DNA of 64,000 nucleotides from Thalassia testudinum (lineage: Eukaryota > Streptophyta > Magnoliopsida > Alismatales > Hydrocharitaceae). The notes under the pieces are model-generated. The model saw only the letters and a list, made by a program, of their open reading frames with translations. It was not told the origin of the DNA and ran no database searches. The stretch is from assembly GCA_037157565.1 (NCBI GenBank), contig JAZHRO010000055.1, positions 40,331,001 to 40,395,000 of the forward strand, in the 5' to 3' direction. A program made the position numbers and the translations under genes. Shown one piece after another: positions 1 to 11,166 of the stretch. Each line of letters begins with the position of its first letter. Position 1 is the first letter of the stretch.

Positions 1-840
1 ACCCCTGCCTGAGCCACCTAGCGCATCCTTGCCCCATGTGTGGTGAACCAGCACAACAGGCACTAGTGAACCAGTAGCAATAGGCACTCGCGTGGTGGCC
101 CCCGCACATGCCCTCTTCTCTGTCTTTTTCATTTTCTTCTTCCTCTTATTCTCCACTGACAGAGGAGAGGAGGAACCCATAGCCACCATCATCGCACAAC
201 CACCTTCTCAATGGGCCAACGACCTCCTACGTCATCACCAACATCATCAGCGTCCTCTTCGAGTGCAGTAGCACCCACGCCACCAACAGGTGGCTCCTCC
301 ACTGCCAGCAGTAACACACACCACCGGTCAGAACTCCTAGCCGTCCGACTGCTCTCGAGCACTACCAGCCGAGTCGTTGCCACCAGCGGGTTCCTTACCT
401 CTAACCGATCTCTTCCAGCCGAGCTCGTCGACCGTCGTCCCCTCTTCGGACGTGAGCACCCCCGAGAACCTCCTTCCTTGTTTTGCTATAGTGGGGGAGT
501 TATTAGTTGGCTTTTGAATTTTTCAGTTGAAAGAACTATTGGTTTATTTGTGAAATTATTTTATTATGTTAATATTGCGTGCCAAGCCTTTTAACTTCTC
601 CCTCTCTCCTTTTATATCATGAAATGGATGGACTTGAACGAGAGGCAAAAATTTGGCTTAAAGCAAAAGAATAATCTTACTAATTATTTTCTTGGGAACA
701 AGATTCCCTGCACTAGAAACATTGGTGAATTTATTGGTTTGTGCCTCCCTATGATACGACTTGAAGTGTGGTATAATTTCAGTATATTTTTAGTAACTTT
801 GATTGAGGGTTTTTCCACCACATTACATATTGCGACGACA
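1..840 (+). mobile_element. 3' part of an LTR (LTR-E), same family as LTR-D and LTR-F
   Basis: The stretch resembles the 3' halves of the LTRs at 59991-61403 and 29395-31055. Shared blocks, in order, are a C-rich leader, 'ccttgttttgctatagtg' (477-494), the motif 'gcctccctatgatacgac' (741-758; CCTCCCTGTGGATACGA in the other copies) and 'tttttccaccaca' near 813. The likely 3' end is the ACA near 840. The 5' part lies outside the window. The small open frames at 189-594 are shadows of the C-rich leader and are not genes. The relationship is seen in the sequence; assignment to a Ty3/gypsy-like group is inferred from the 'TCCCTGTGG.T.CGAC' signature. Confidence 0.6.
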
Positions 841-1795
841 GATTTTTCTGATACAACAGTATTCTGAAAAGCGAAAAACGCTCGACCAGTGGTGTCCTAG
901 ATCCACCAGCAGTTGGCCAATGGCGAGGGAAAGAGGGAGGAAGCTAGAGTTGTCACCAATGGCGGTGAAGGGGAAATTGGAGCTAGAAGGATGGAGGAAG
1001 GGACCAAATCAGGGAGGACGGAGCTGATGATCACGCGCAAGGGTTCGGGAAGGTGTTTAAATAGGCGCGAGGTGGATCAGATCTTCAGATTAGTGGGCCA
1101 TGGAATGTTGGGTATCAACAGTACTGGATGGAGTGATATGAGAGCACAGGAAGTTTTGGGGATGAAGGAGGACCATGGGATGTGATCTAGGAAAGGACGC
1201 AAAGGTGTACACATCGACAATCGGAGGATGGTGGAAAATCCACTGTTGGATCTGTGGATCAAGGATTGATGATTGCTGCTCTCTGTGTTCATCTCGAGAA
1301 GAATAAGAGGTGCCCCAATTCGATCTTTTGGTGAAATATCAAGAGACGCCCAAGTGTTGAAGCGGTAGAAGACTTGTAAGGAAGCCCATAAGTGGTGAGG
1401 ATTAGTTACCAAAAGGTCCTTGAATGCTTGCAAATAAGCCCTTGACAGGTTTTGAGTGAAGAAAATGTAAAGGACTTGAAATGGGATAAGGACCTAAATG
1501 CAAATCATTGAATCCAAGGTCCTAATGAAGTCAGAATGCAATCAAGTTTTTATGGCAACTATTTTTAACATATTAGAATATAATTCAACGATTGATTTGT
1601 CCTTTTAAGCTCAAAATTATGTTCAATTGGTATTCAAAACATCTAAGTGCGTTTTATGTATAGAATATGTCAAATATGACCTAATTATGCATTTTTAACA
1701 CATTTTTGAGGTGTTAGTTTATTTTCCTTAATTCGTACACTTAACTTATTTCTTGTGTTAATTTGATAGTGTTTAACCTAGTTTCTAGCTTAACT
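841..1795. other. unassigned intergenic sequence
   Basis: No recognisable gene, domain or repeat. Open frames on both strands (for example 1077-1433, minus) have no family signature. The block 870-1200 is rich in GGA and GAAG, like the leader parts of LTRs seen elsewhere in the window, so it may be retrotransposon debris. Confidence 0.4.
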
Positions 1796-1814
1796 TGAGC
1801 ATTTTAGCTATGAT

Positions 1815-1960
1815 GACCCATACCCCATCAGGGTGGCTACTGGGTTTGGGGAGGCTGGGTGAGGAGGGGCTGAGTGTGGGGTGGCTGCTGGGTCGAGGGA
1901 GGCTGGGTGGAAGGGCGCTAGGTGGAAGGCGGCTACTGGGTCTCATCCATACCCACTGAG
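1815..1960 (+). repeat. short G-rich minisatellite-like tandem array
   Basis: Imperfect repetition of a 14-20-bp unit built on GGTGGCTACTGGGT, GGGGAGGCTGGGTG and similar variants. Units are diverged and of unequal length. It produces a proline/serine-rich minus-strand frame that I do not regard as coding. Confidence 0.6.
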
Positions 1961-1990
1961 GTGGCCTGGTTACCCTTGATACCCCTAAAA

Positions 1991-2424
1991 GCAAACTTTT
2001 TTAATTTCATCTGCATATGTATATATAAAAAAAATAGTACTTGTACAAATATAAGAAAACAAATAAACATATATCAAGTAGAGAAAAATTCGGCAGAATT
2101 TCCCCTATATTATGGATATTTTCTCAAATCCTGTATACAGAAAATGGCACATCCCACATCTTATTTGTAGAAATAATCAAAAGTTAACCATAGGCACATC
2201 CCACATATGTAATGAAGATAATTATAAGTGAAAAAGCAGTGCACTTAAATATAGTAACTTTTGGCCTTTGCCCAAACACATAATTTTATTTATAACTTAG
2301 GTTGTATTGGTTTTTCATCTTCGAGTCATTTAATTTCTTACTATTTTGTCTTAAATAGTAAATGTGGTGTGTTTTACCACCAACCACTCATTTACTTGCA
2401 TGTTTAATCTTAGTTATTGAGGCA
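1991..2424. other. CACTA-derived non-coding remnant
   Basis: The stretch 2080-2205 matches the non-coding spacer of the CACTA elements. 'cggcagaatttcccc' (2090) resembles 'ttagcagaatttttcc' (16772) and 'ttcgacagagatttccc' (23268). It is followed by two copies of 'ggcacatcccacat' (about 2144 and 2190), like the 'gtgggcacaccccacat' units at 16820, 20510 and 26080. It is probably a fragment of a broken CACTA element. The rest of the block is AT-rich and unassigned. Confidence 0.45.
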
Positions 2425-2831
2425 CTACAAAAAAAGTGACCTATAGTGGCAGGTGGTATATAGCAACATTTCAAATGTGTCCTTGGTGGTTAACATTAAA
2501 TGTCACTAATTTACCTTTTTTTTCTTTTCCTTTTTTTCCCCTCCTCCTCCCTCTCTTGATTTTTCTTTTGCCTCAAAAACCTAAACCCATACGCTGCCGC
2601 CTGCTGCACACCCCCACCCCCTCCCCCTCCCCCAGCACACAAGGACATTTGATGCCTCTCACCACAATGCTCCCCTGCTAGCAGAGAGACACACTCGACG
2701 CCCCTGCCCTCGACGCCTCTCCGCAGCTCCTCCATATTATATGTTGATGCTGTTGCGAGCTACACTAGTGGGTACATTAGGAAAGAAGGAAACAAGTTGA
2801 GGCAAATGCATCTTCTTTCTTCTCTGGCTAT

Positions 2832-3010
2832 TTGCATTTAAATCCTCGGTCTCGAACTCAACTCATTCAGGCTCAAGCATCGACCTCAACCTCACCTCAG
2901 TCTCGACTATTTGGATTTAAATCCTCAACCTTGACCTCACCTCAGTGCAACACCTCAGCATCGACCTCATCTCAGCGTAGCACCTCAACGTTGGCGCCAT
3001 TTTGTTGGAT
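2832..3010 (+). repeat. degenerate 'tcgacctcacctcag' tandem repeat with a primer-binding-site-like block
   Basis: Repeated CTCGACCTCACCTCAG-type units run from about 2848 to 2985 and end at 'ttggcgccattttgttgg' (2992-3009). TTGGCGCC followed by a T-rich stretch recalls the primer-binding region of some plant Ty3/gypsy elements. This may therefore be an LTR end and leader, but no coding domain follows. Weak assignment. Confidence 0.3.
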
Positions 3011-3065
3011 CATCGTCACCCCCGATCGATCACAACTCCCAAAACCTCTCGTCAACTTAGGTTAG

Positions 3066-5420
3066 TTGTCTCCCTCTCTATTCTTACTCTCGATGTCTTC
3101 TTTTTTGTTAGAGATCATCAAAGGCGGAGAGACATCTTTTAGGGTTTCAGATCAATCTTTGATATTTTCTCACTACTTCGCATTCCTCCCAATCTTCTTA
3201 ACCCTTGTCACCCTGAATCCTTCTGATACATATCTTATTTCGAGCACATCGGAAGATTTGCCTACATGTTGGCGATCACCATTCTCTTGATCTGAATAAA
3301 CGCAGGTTGGTTCTCTCAACCATCTCTTGCTCACACTCAATCATCAGAGATCATCAAAAAAGTAGAAATCTCTCGTAGATCTCCAAGCAGATTTGTCACC
3401 TCTTTCTGTCGCTCACGATCTACTTTTGATCTCTTACTGGATCTAGTCGTGATCTACACTATCTTTTACTTGATTGGCTCATGATCGCACACAATCTACT
3501 CATGATCTGGACTTGATCCACTCAAGAAAGGAGGAGAAATCTCTAACTAGATCATCACTCAGATCTAATCGCTCGAGATCCCTTACTCTCTTTCCCCAAT
3601 TTATACCAATATCTCTCGGTTGCTAGCGATTCTTAGGGTTTGTCAAAATTGAATGGTAAGGATTTATATTTCTTGTTGCATATAATGTGTTTGTCAAAAT
3701 GCTTCAATAAGATTTTTCATGAGTAGTGTTTGTGAAAATGCCTTATTGGGGTTTTGCAGCATGAGAGATGTTTGTGAAAATGCAAGGAGGGGTAGGGACC
3801 AGTGACTATGCACCTTTGGGTTGTGGTGGATCTTGGCCTGGGGGACTTGTGGGGGATGACAAGCCATTGTAGCTCCTCAATCATGGTTTGATGGTCATTA
3901 TTTCTTGTGCATGGTGAGATATGCATGCAGGTTGAAGTGGGGAAGTTTAGTGAGGATCAGGCAATTGCACAAAAATCGGTGGAACTGTTCACTACTCCTT
4001 ATTTCCTAGTATCACCTATAGGTTCTACTAGTTCACTCTATTTTGATTTTACTTTGTTTGTCTTCCTTTTCAATGTGATTCGAATTAATCAAGAGCCGAA
4101 GATTGATAATTGTCCATGCCCTATAAACAATTTCCTAGAAGGTGCATTAAAATAACTTCAGTGTTTTTGGAGGACCAGTGACCTAGAAGATGCAAGATAT
4201 TGAGGGCATTGGACTATGTGGAACATTGAAAAATGTAGTGGCAATAGTAGCAAGCAATAAAAATATATTTGTTTCACATCTGCATTGAAAGCACATGGTT
4301 AATAAGATATTTGTATATATATGCATTTTGGGTATATGTAAAAATTGATTATCTTATATAAGATCCATTCTAACGACTTGATATACATTTTCCTAATGGA
4401 AGCAACATGAAATGCATATACTTGTTCCATTCTATTTTCTTTTGATCCATAATTTTAATAAAATTTTAAATATACAAGTCTGATATGCCTACCATGCACA
4501 CTTATATTACCTTCTATGCATATACTTGTTAAATGCACATGTATCCCTATTTAATCCACATCTAGAAATTTAAAATGAACACAAACATGGAAATAGCCAT
4601 ATCCATTAAACATGAGCTCCCTAGTAGCAACTATTGCAAAAATATCACTTCACTATAATTATGGAAATGTAATCAAGGGTTTGCTATGGACAATTGCAGT
4701 TGGAGGAAGAAGCAGAAAGCTTGAAGAAGCTTTGCATCAAATTGTGGAAAAAGGCACTCTTTAGATTGCTATTCTATTTCCATCATGGCCTTTTCTCTAA
4801 TCTTTCTTGTTATTTTGTTGATGGACATCCTTGTTTAGAGTAGTTGTAAATTATTCCAAGATCTGTGCTTTTGGATTGCAAGTTCGAAGTGGCATATTTG
4901 GAATCATATATGAAGACGTATCCACACTTTGAATTTCTTAGTTGGTTTGCCAAAGTGATCTCTTTCACTTGCTTAGGATCTAGTTGTTGCATTATTAAGC
5001 TTAAACTAAAAGTGATCACTTTTATTTGCAATTATTGATTTTGAGTAGTTTTCCTAGCTTAAGTGGATTTTACCTTAAATGGCTAGCCATAACTATAGAG
5101 CATTTAGGAGTAATCTATTTGTTACTAGTTGTGTTGTTTATACGGTTGATGGAGACTGTTCTATTTGGGAATCGTCCTAAGACGACCTCCTTGGATTTTG
5201 TACCCTAAAATTAGTTTTTGTACCCTCCTCACAAGTGCAACTATATATGTGTGTGTGTGAAGGTTGTGCTATTTCTAGTTGAAGATACAGTTTGCTAGGA
5301 AATTAGTGGGTCACATCCCTCTAATTTCTCCAAAATTAGAGGAAGAGTATTTGTTGTTCCCTTTCAGCAGCAACTTGGGATGCATTTCTAACATTTCTTT
5401 TCCATCCAAATGCATGACAG
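3066..5420. other. unassigned sequence, no gene recognised
   Basis: 3066-3660 is rich in 'gatctactcatgatc'-type repeats and reads like a transposon leader. 3660-5420 is AT-rich with only short frames. A short TG run (5248-5260) is the only obvious simple repeat. Confidence 0.4.
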
Positions 5421-5838
5421 GGATTAGTGTTCAGATGAGCTCAAGGAGGCAATAGCAACCCTCATGTTCGTGGCTTCGAGGAGCAGCGAGTTGCTAGAGT
5501 TGCATGACATGTGGCCCATATTCACCTCCTGGTACGGGAACGAGCTCGCGAAAGCCACCGTCGAGTTGCGCAGCGGTTGTGGCATGAACCCTAAGGTGTG
5601 CAACCTGAATCAAAACTTAATTCTCCCTACCTTGAGATTGTACAACTCGCTAAATACAATTGACCAAATATGAGTTAACAATGTTCCTTTGGTCATAGAT
5701 TGTGTAGAAGATGTTGACGAAGCAAGCTGACCTCGAGAGCAGACTGAAAGTGGTGAACGGCATAGCTTCCAAGAACGACCTCTCATTTGATCTCGAGGAT
5801 AGGTTGCCCCAACCTTCCCCAGCAAACCTTGCTACGGT
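5421..5838 (+). pseudogene. IST1-like (ESCRT-III-associated) gene fragment, two exons
   Basis: Two exon-like blocks encode part of an IST1 domain (the family regulates Vps4 in multivesicular-body sorting). Exon 5421-5595 reads DELKEAIATLMFVASRSSEL, then TSWYGNELAKATVELRSGCG and NPK. It starts after AG (5419-5420) and ends at a GT donor (5596). The second block starts after TAG at 5708 with KMLTKQADLESRLKVVNGIA. The phase is maintained, and the order matches the family's LKEAI...F.SRYG...ELR..CGVNPK...LESR.KVL..IA pattern. An in-frame TAG at 5425 precedes the first block, and no upstream helices or C-terminal region are visible, so this is a fragment, not a working gene. The intron shows it was copied at DNA level. 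It lies inside the candidate CACTA-like interval 2425-6377 and could be a captured gene piece. Confidence 0.7.
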
Positions 5839-7020
5839 CCGTAAAAAGAATTCTTTCTTTTATTTTTGTGAAAAGAATTTTGCAAACCCTGCCACAGAAA
5901 GTGAGAAATTTCTCCACAGATCAGCACTCGCACCGTTTCACATTTCCACATGGATCCCCATTCCTCACACCTAACACACCTTCGGTTCCCTCACACCCAA
6001 CTCACCCTCCTAATTAGGTCTACAAATATTCGGGCACATTTTTCTCCCGCACTGCTAGAGCTACGATTCACGAAGATACAGCAAATGGCTAAGGTCATAG
6101 TTGAAAACTATATCGTTTAAACCTATAAAAAGTCAACGAGCTAACCACCAACCACAAGGAAAACAAAGGCCAAATTACAACAACGTAAATTAAAACGGTG
6201 ATATAATGTGTGGGTTTTAACCACTCAGCTAGTAGGCCCATCGTATTTGATCAACAAAACCTTTCTAGTAGCTTGAACAAATTTAGTGGCACAGCATTGA
6301 CAGATACTCTCTAGTAGCAAATTTTATCCCGAAACCATGTCCACCGAAAATCATTACGGCCACCATTTTCTATAGTGACTTAAAAAAGGACCACCTAGCA
6401 AGCAAGATTCCTAACTAAGCTAGTAGCCACAACTATTTGATCAATCACCAACCATAAATAACTGAACAAGTGTAGATGCACTCCAAGTTAGGTGAGCAAC
6501 CTGATAGGTGAGGATTGTAGCAATTATCTTTCCGTTGTGTTGGCCATGCACTGCTAAAGCTTATTGAAACGAGTCGAAAGAGGATCTTAACAATAATTTG
6601 CCAGATCTAAGAAAGATAAACAGACATATTGCAAAAGAAGCATATAGCATCATTGCATCAAGCATAGTCAAACCTCTTGCAAGGATGACTTCACCAATTT
6701 TTACATCACTAATAAACTCAAATCATAGCACAACGTTATCAAAGGCCTTATAAAGCAAATGCTTCACAAAGTAGTGGAGTATTGCATAATTTTTATTAAA
6801 GAATTTCTCTCCAAAACTTTCACTCTTAAGTATCTGTTTGGGAAACAATGGTTGGTACATTTTCAGATGTTGTGTAACAACCCTAGAGACACCGACAAGC
6901 ATAAAACAATGATGGTGTTGCTAAAGATTTCTCAAGTAGCGAATATCGTCAGATATCAAGCAAATACTGGAAAAAGGTATTGTGCCCCACAGACCTGAGT
7001 ATAAATGAGATTGCAATAAA
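5839..7020. other. unassigned; contains a duplicated 'gctagtag...tatttgatcaa' block
   Basis: Two related segments about 195 bp apart (6222-6262 and 6417-6447) share 'gctagtag', a short spacer and 'tatttgatcaa'. They flank the CACTA-like end at 6377. The remainder shows no coding signal. Confidence 0.35.
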
Positions 7021-7455
7021 GTGATCTCAAGTCCAAACCCAATTGTAAATGATGCAAAACCACTTTTTGACATGATGACAGTAACATTAGAAGAGTTACC
7101 AGCTGTTGAGGTTGATGCCAGGGCAACAACTGGATACCTGCTAATTCTGGCCTACATGATTTCAACTTTTATTGATTTACTTGTAAATGTAAGCAATAGT
7201 GTACCTCGATTGTATTGCTACATGAATTGATCTTTATGCATGGTGTCTATGATTAACAACCAGTTTTTTCATAAATCTTTTGGTTCTACAATAATTTTTA
7301 GCTGCTGTTGTCATGTTTGTCTCTCCATTGAATTTATACTATTACTTGTTGTTTAGGTTCTTCTAGAGTCACATTTTCTTCAACTTTTAGAAGCCATGAT
7401 GCACCCTGATGTTGATGTACGAGAAGGCATTCATCGAATATTTTCTATACTTCTT
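7021..7455 (+). pseudogene. two exons of an ARM-repeat protein, EFR3/SRL2-like
   Basis: The first block (7021-7188) reads PLFDMMTVTLEELPAVEVDA, then RATTGYLLILAYMISTFIDL and LVN, and ends at a GTAAGC donor. The second block starts after TTTAG at 7357 with VLLESHFLQLLEAMMHPDVD followed by VREGIHRIFSILL, and ends at a GTAAG donor (7456). The join is in phase. LLQLL.AM.HPDV..R.GAH.IFSVLL is the pattern I associate with plant EFR3/SEMI-ROLLED-LEAF2-type proteins, which anchor a phosphatidylinositol 4-kinase complex at the plasma membrane. That naming is from memory and moderately sure. Both blocks are open, but neighbouring exons are not recognisable (a possible block at 7588-7680 does not match anything I know). 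It is either a captured or duplicated fragment or a very long-intron gene running beyond what I can trace. Confidence 0.45.
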
Positions 7456-8179
7456 GTAAGATGTGCAAATTTATTTTTTTGTTACGATATCTGGAAATTA
7501 TGTATGTCAGTCTTATTTACTTTTGGCATGTAAATCATGCCATGCTGTGTTGGTTCAAGCATTTTAATGTACATGAGTTGGATGTAGGAACCAAAGATTG
7601 CAGTCCTGAATGATGCAAATTGCACAATTACTTTCAGCGTTCTGGATACAGTCCAACAAGTCAGACAATTTGCCTTCTAATTGTGAGTCGATAGTCCAAT
7701 CTTTTGTCTGACTCTTCTTTCTGCACGTCTCAAGGTCATATTTCCTATCTCCTTTGCTTCCAGAGGGATAATTGACATGCAGTTACATAATAATGAACAC
7801 ACTATTTGTGTTGATCTTGCCATCTCAACTTAGGCTTTGGCTTAAGCTTCTTTGATTAACGTCTGCTTTTTATGTGATTCACGGTCTTGCATGCTTATTA
7901 GGTTAGTAGATATATTAGCCTTAATTATTAGGTTCTATCTTCTCAAATGTAATCACATATTGTTCTGTTCAAAAGAGAAAAATTGAATTAGTTGTCAACT
8001 TGCCTTTGCTTTATGGTAAAGTTGCACTATTATTTCTGTCGTAGAATTCACTTGTAAATACTTGTTTCTTCAACCTTTACCTGACTACATGATCTCCAAA
8101 CTTTTCTATCTTATGTTAGTTACATCTTTTGTATCACCCTTTTTTTTCTTCCATGATTTCTATTTTTCAAGCTTCACCA

Positions 8180-8224
<45 letters not shown>

Positions 8225-9662
8225 GCAAGATCCAAAGTAAAGGCTTTGGTGATAAGATGACCCTCTATTTGATGGTATTCAAGGAAAGAAGGAGCTTCTT
8301 TTTGGGTTTAGACGGGAAGCTAACTTGCTCATATACACATAAAATTGCCTAAAGAGGACACAGTCCATTTTCTACACACTTCACTTAAATGGATCTTAAG
8401 CCCGATACAACTACCATTTTTTATGGCAAGTAGCATTTTTTTTGTTACCTTGTTTCCACCATACAATACTCTTGAGGGGAATGGCACAATGTAGTTGTAT
8501 AGCTCCCGTGGCAAAATGCAAAAAACTAGATGCACTTCTTGTTGACATGGAAGGTGTTGTTACTAAGTTGGTGGCTGTTGTTCTATTTTTAATACCAAAT
8601 AGGTCACTTGTGCAATTTTTGCGATAGTGGTGGTTGACCAAAGGATCTTTTGGTGTTTAATAAATATATAATCATACATTTAAGTAATTCATCATAGTTC
8701 TTAGTAAACACGCCACATTTAAGGAGCAAATACAACATTAGATGAACGGGAATAAATATGGATGGAAGGCTGCACATGAGAATATACATTTTTATTTAAA
8801 GAGCTGTAGCGCAATAAAAATACAATCTAAGGATTTGGAAGGTCACATCTATAATATTTCCCAAAGACCTAACTCCCTGTATATATTCCTTCAACTAAAG
8901 TCTTCCATGCATCCAAAATTAAATCCAAGAGGCCTTGGACATGGCCAATAGATGCCCATGTGGGGACCATCCCATTTTAATCACCAACGCTGATACTTTT
9001 CCCTATTTGGTTTCAATTTAATACTTTGTGTTTGATTTTCACTAAGTGGAGAGAGCATTATCTTTACCTTTTAATCTACTAACCCATGCTTCACTAATTT
9101 TTGTAGGATGCTTTTCTCACTTGAACACCAGCAGTTCGGGTATTGGTAACCCCTCCATGCAATCAAAATTAGTTTGTTGCATATGCTAATATTTCTACAA
9201 CCTTTCCTAAATAACATTACTTGACTCTTAACTAATGTTAGACAAAGATACAGATAATTTGTTTGCTTGTTTGTTTGTTTAGGTGAGTGAGTTGAAGAGC
9301 AATGTTGAGTAAAAGACATATGGAGAGGTTGAACAGTATAGATCTATAGATTGATGTTTTCCCATCTTTCTTTTTCAATAATTCTACTAAATCACAAAAT
9401 GAAAATCATTTCACAATTCCTTTTTGATGATAAATGACTTTATTCATGAAATGCCAATTTGCTTAAAATCTTAAATGTTCAAATTTCTTGAAGAACTTTA
9501 TTTAGGATGTTGTAGGAGTTACATACTCTTTTTCAATATTATTTCTTTCAATAGTGAAGCTTTATGTCATTATTATTTCAAAATTATTAGGAATGACTTC
9601 AAGATTATTCATCTTCTGACAACTCTTAGTTTGTGTTATTTTAAGTTTATGAAATATGAATA
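7456..9662. other. unassigned AT-rich sequence
   Basis: No gene recognised. Short frames on both strands lack family features. The only structured piece is the ATT microsatellite listed separately. Confidence 0.4.
8179..8220. repeat. (ATT)n microsatellite, about 14 units
   Basis: An uninterrupted run of ATT trinucleotides, likely to vary in length between individuals. Confidence 0.95.
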
Positions 9663-9733
9663 GCACTAGTGATCTAGTGGTAGAATGGTATCATTCCACG
9701 GTACAGACCTGGGTTCAATTCCCAACTGGTGCA
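9663..9733 (+). tRNA. tRNA-Gly-like gene, apparent UCC anticodon in a Gly-GCC-type body
   Basis: A 71-nt cloverleaf can be drawn. Acceptor GCACTAG pairs with CTGGTGC (one G-T), followed by discriminator A. There is a D-arm around TCTAGTGGTAGAA. The anticodon stem is GTATC/GGTAC with loop ATTCCAC, giving anticodon TCC. The T-arm CTGGG/CCCAA has one C-A mismatch at its base. The internal B box GGTTCAATTCC (9711-9721) fits the Pol III consensus. The body resembles plant nuclear tRNA-Gly(GCC), but the loop has T where G is expected at the first anticodon position, still glycine. A T-run follows at once. It could be a working variant or a young pseudogene. Confidence 0.7.
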
Positions 9734-9736
9734 TCA

Positions 9737-9742
9737 TTTTTT
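9737..9742 (+). terminator. Pol III oligo-T terminator of the tRNA-Gly-like gene
   Basis: Six consecutive T residues, four bases after the discriminator base of the tRNA-like sequence. Confidence 0.6.
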
Positions 9743-10800
9743 GGTTCCAAGTTGGAGCATTCATTTCTTAATCCTTATGTATCATGAATGTCATTTCTTC
9801 AAACAAAGAAATGGGAGGTTCTTTAAGGATAAAAGAATTATAAATAACTCCATGACATTACTTTCCTTTTTCATGACAATGATACAACTTGTAATTTAAA
9901 TTTCGAGGATATGTTATGCTCATCCTAGGATGTTCGAATAACTATTTTTAGAACCAAATGGCATGGTCTATAAATTGCAGGAAGGATGCATAGAGAATAA
10001 CATCAACTGATCATCACGTTATTTATTTGTAACTAAAATGGAGGAGTAGAGTCTTATACTTGAATAGAGAGATTTTTTTGATTGACATGGTGATTATATC
10101 ATAAAGTAGTTTTGGCAAGGGTGACGATGAAAACAGTGTGGCCATTTAACTAAGCTAGTGTAAGTGGTAAGTGTAATGTAGTGGCATTCACTTTTCTCTA
10201 GCCTAGTGATAAATAAGAATGCATAGCATATATTTTTATTAGTTATACTTCAAGTGTTGATCATCAGAATAAGGTATATTGCATTTGATTGTGTGGAAGA
10301 GAACAGGGCATACACTTTGTAATAAGGATGAGGCCACAATCCAAATATGAACACATTAAAGCCTTAGGATTAAAAAATAGGCTTTGATTTTGTTCTTACA
10401 AATTAAGGTGTTGGGTGTTTGTTATTGTTGGTGTTCAGAACAAGGTCATACTTTTAAGTTGGTAATGATGGATCATATTTTATGTTAAATCCCTATACAA
10501 ACGTTGAGTTCTTTTTATTTCAATGCTTACATTTGAAAATTGTTGTAGGGGATAGTTTGACTAGTTTGTGTTAATTAAATTAGATGATTTTTTAGTATTT
10601 ATATTGGAAATTTCATTTATGCATAATATATAGTTTAGCGGGAATAGGACATTATTGGTATATATTGTAGTAGGGATATTAATGAATATTACATGTAAGA
10701 CCTACTCCAATGATTGTAGTAACGGATATAATTATCATATAAAATCCCCACTCTTTGTCTACAGTGTAAATCCTACTGAGAATTGTGTTTGTTGGGGTAT
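9743..10800. other. unassigned AT-rich sequence
   Basis: No gene, domain or clear repeat recognised. It ends near the start of the outer CACTA element, whose exact left terminus I could not fix. Confidence 0.4.
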
Positions 10801-10849
10801 GTATAGGCATTACACTGACATAATAGATCCGGTGATAGATCCAAGCTAA

Positions 10850-11090
10850 CCGTCACTATTGGCCTGAACACTAGATTACACAGCCTTGCAAAGATGACCG
10901 TCGTTGTAGGACTTGGTACAACACTGACAATTTTTATCGTTGGGGTACCGTACAGCGATGCCTCTTAAGAGAACGCTGAAGTTGACCACCGGAATAGGCA
11001 CTTGAAGCTACAGTGACAGTCATTTTAACCTATACCGACTGTTACTGACCTTCGGTGTAGGTACATACTGTTGTTGTGAGGTATATTATT
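10850..11090. repeat. left subterminal repeat region of outer CACTA
   Basis: Short motifs in both orientations (ACCGTCACTA, GACCGTCGTTG, ACAGTGACAGTC, CGACTGTTACTGAC) crowd this block, as in CACTA subterminal regions where the TnpA-type protein binds. Function inferred from the superfamily. Confidence 0.5.
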
Positions 11091-11166
11091 TTGTGTTTTT
11101 AGGTTTTCTTATTTTCTTAGCCACCATGTTCTAATTAAAGTGTGATCTATTACTTCAAGATCCATT

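Larger units (their letters stand above)
2425..6377. mobile_element. candidate CACTA-like element with poorly matching ends
   Basis: The left end reads CACTACAAAAAAAGTGACC at 2425, a textbook CACTA terminus, followed by subterminal GTCACTA and TAGTGGC motifs. The best right-end candidate is 'gccaccattttctatagtg' ending at 6377, whose reverse complement starts CACTATAGAAAATGG; it is preceded by TAGTGGC and TAGTAGC motifs. The flanking trinucleotides do not match (AGG and ACT), so the two ends may belong to different copies. If they are one element, it lacks a transposase and carries the IST1-like exons at 5421-5838. Confidence 0.3.

Noticed and set aside
10857..10875. CACTATTGGCC as left end of the outer CACTA
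   Set aside because: Poor match to the right terminus; subterminal-type motifs start before it. The left end was left unresolved.
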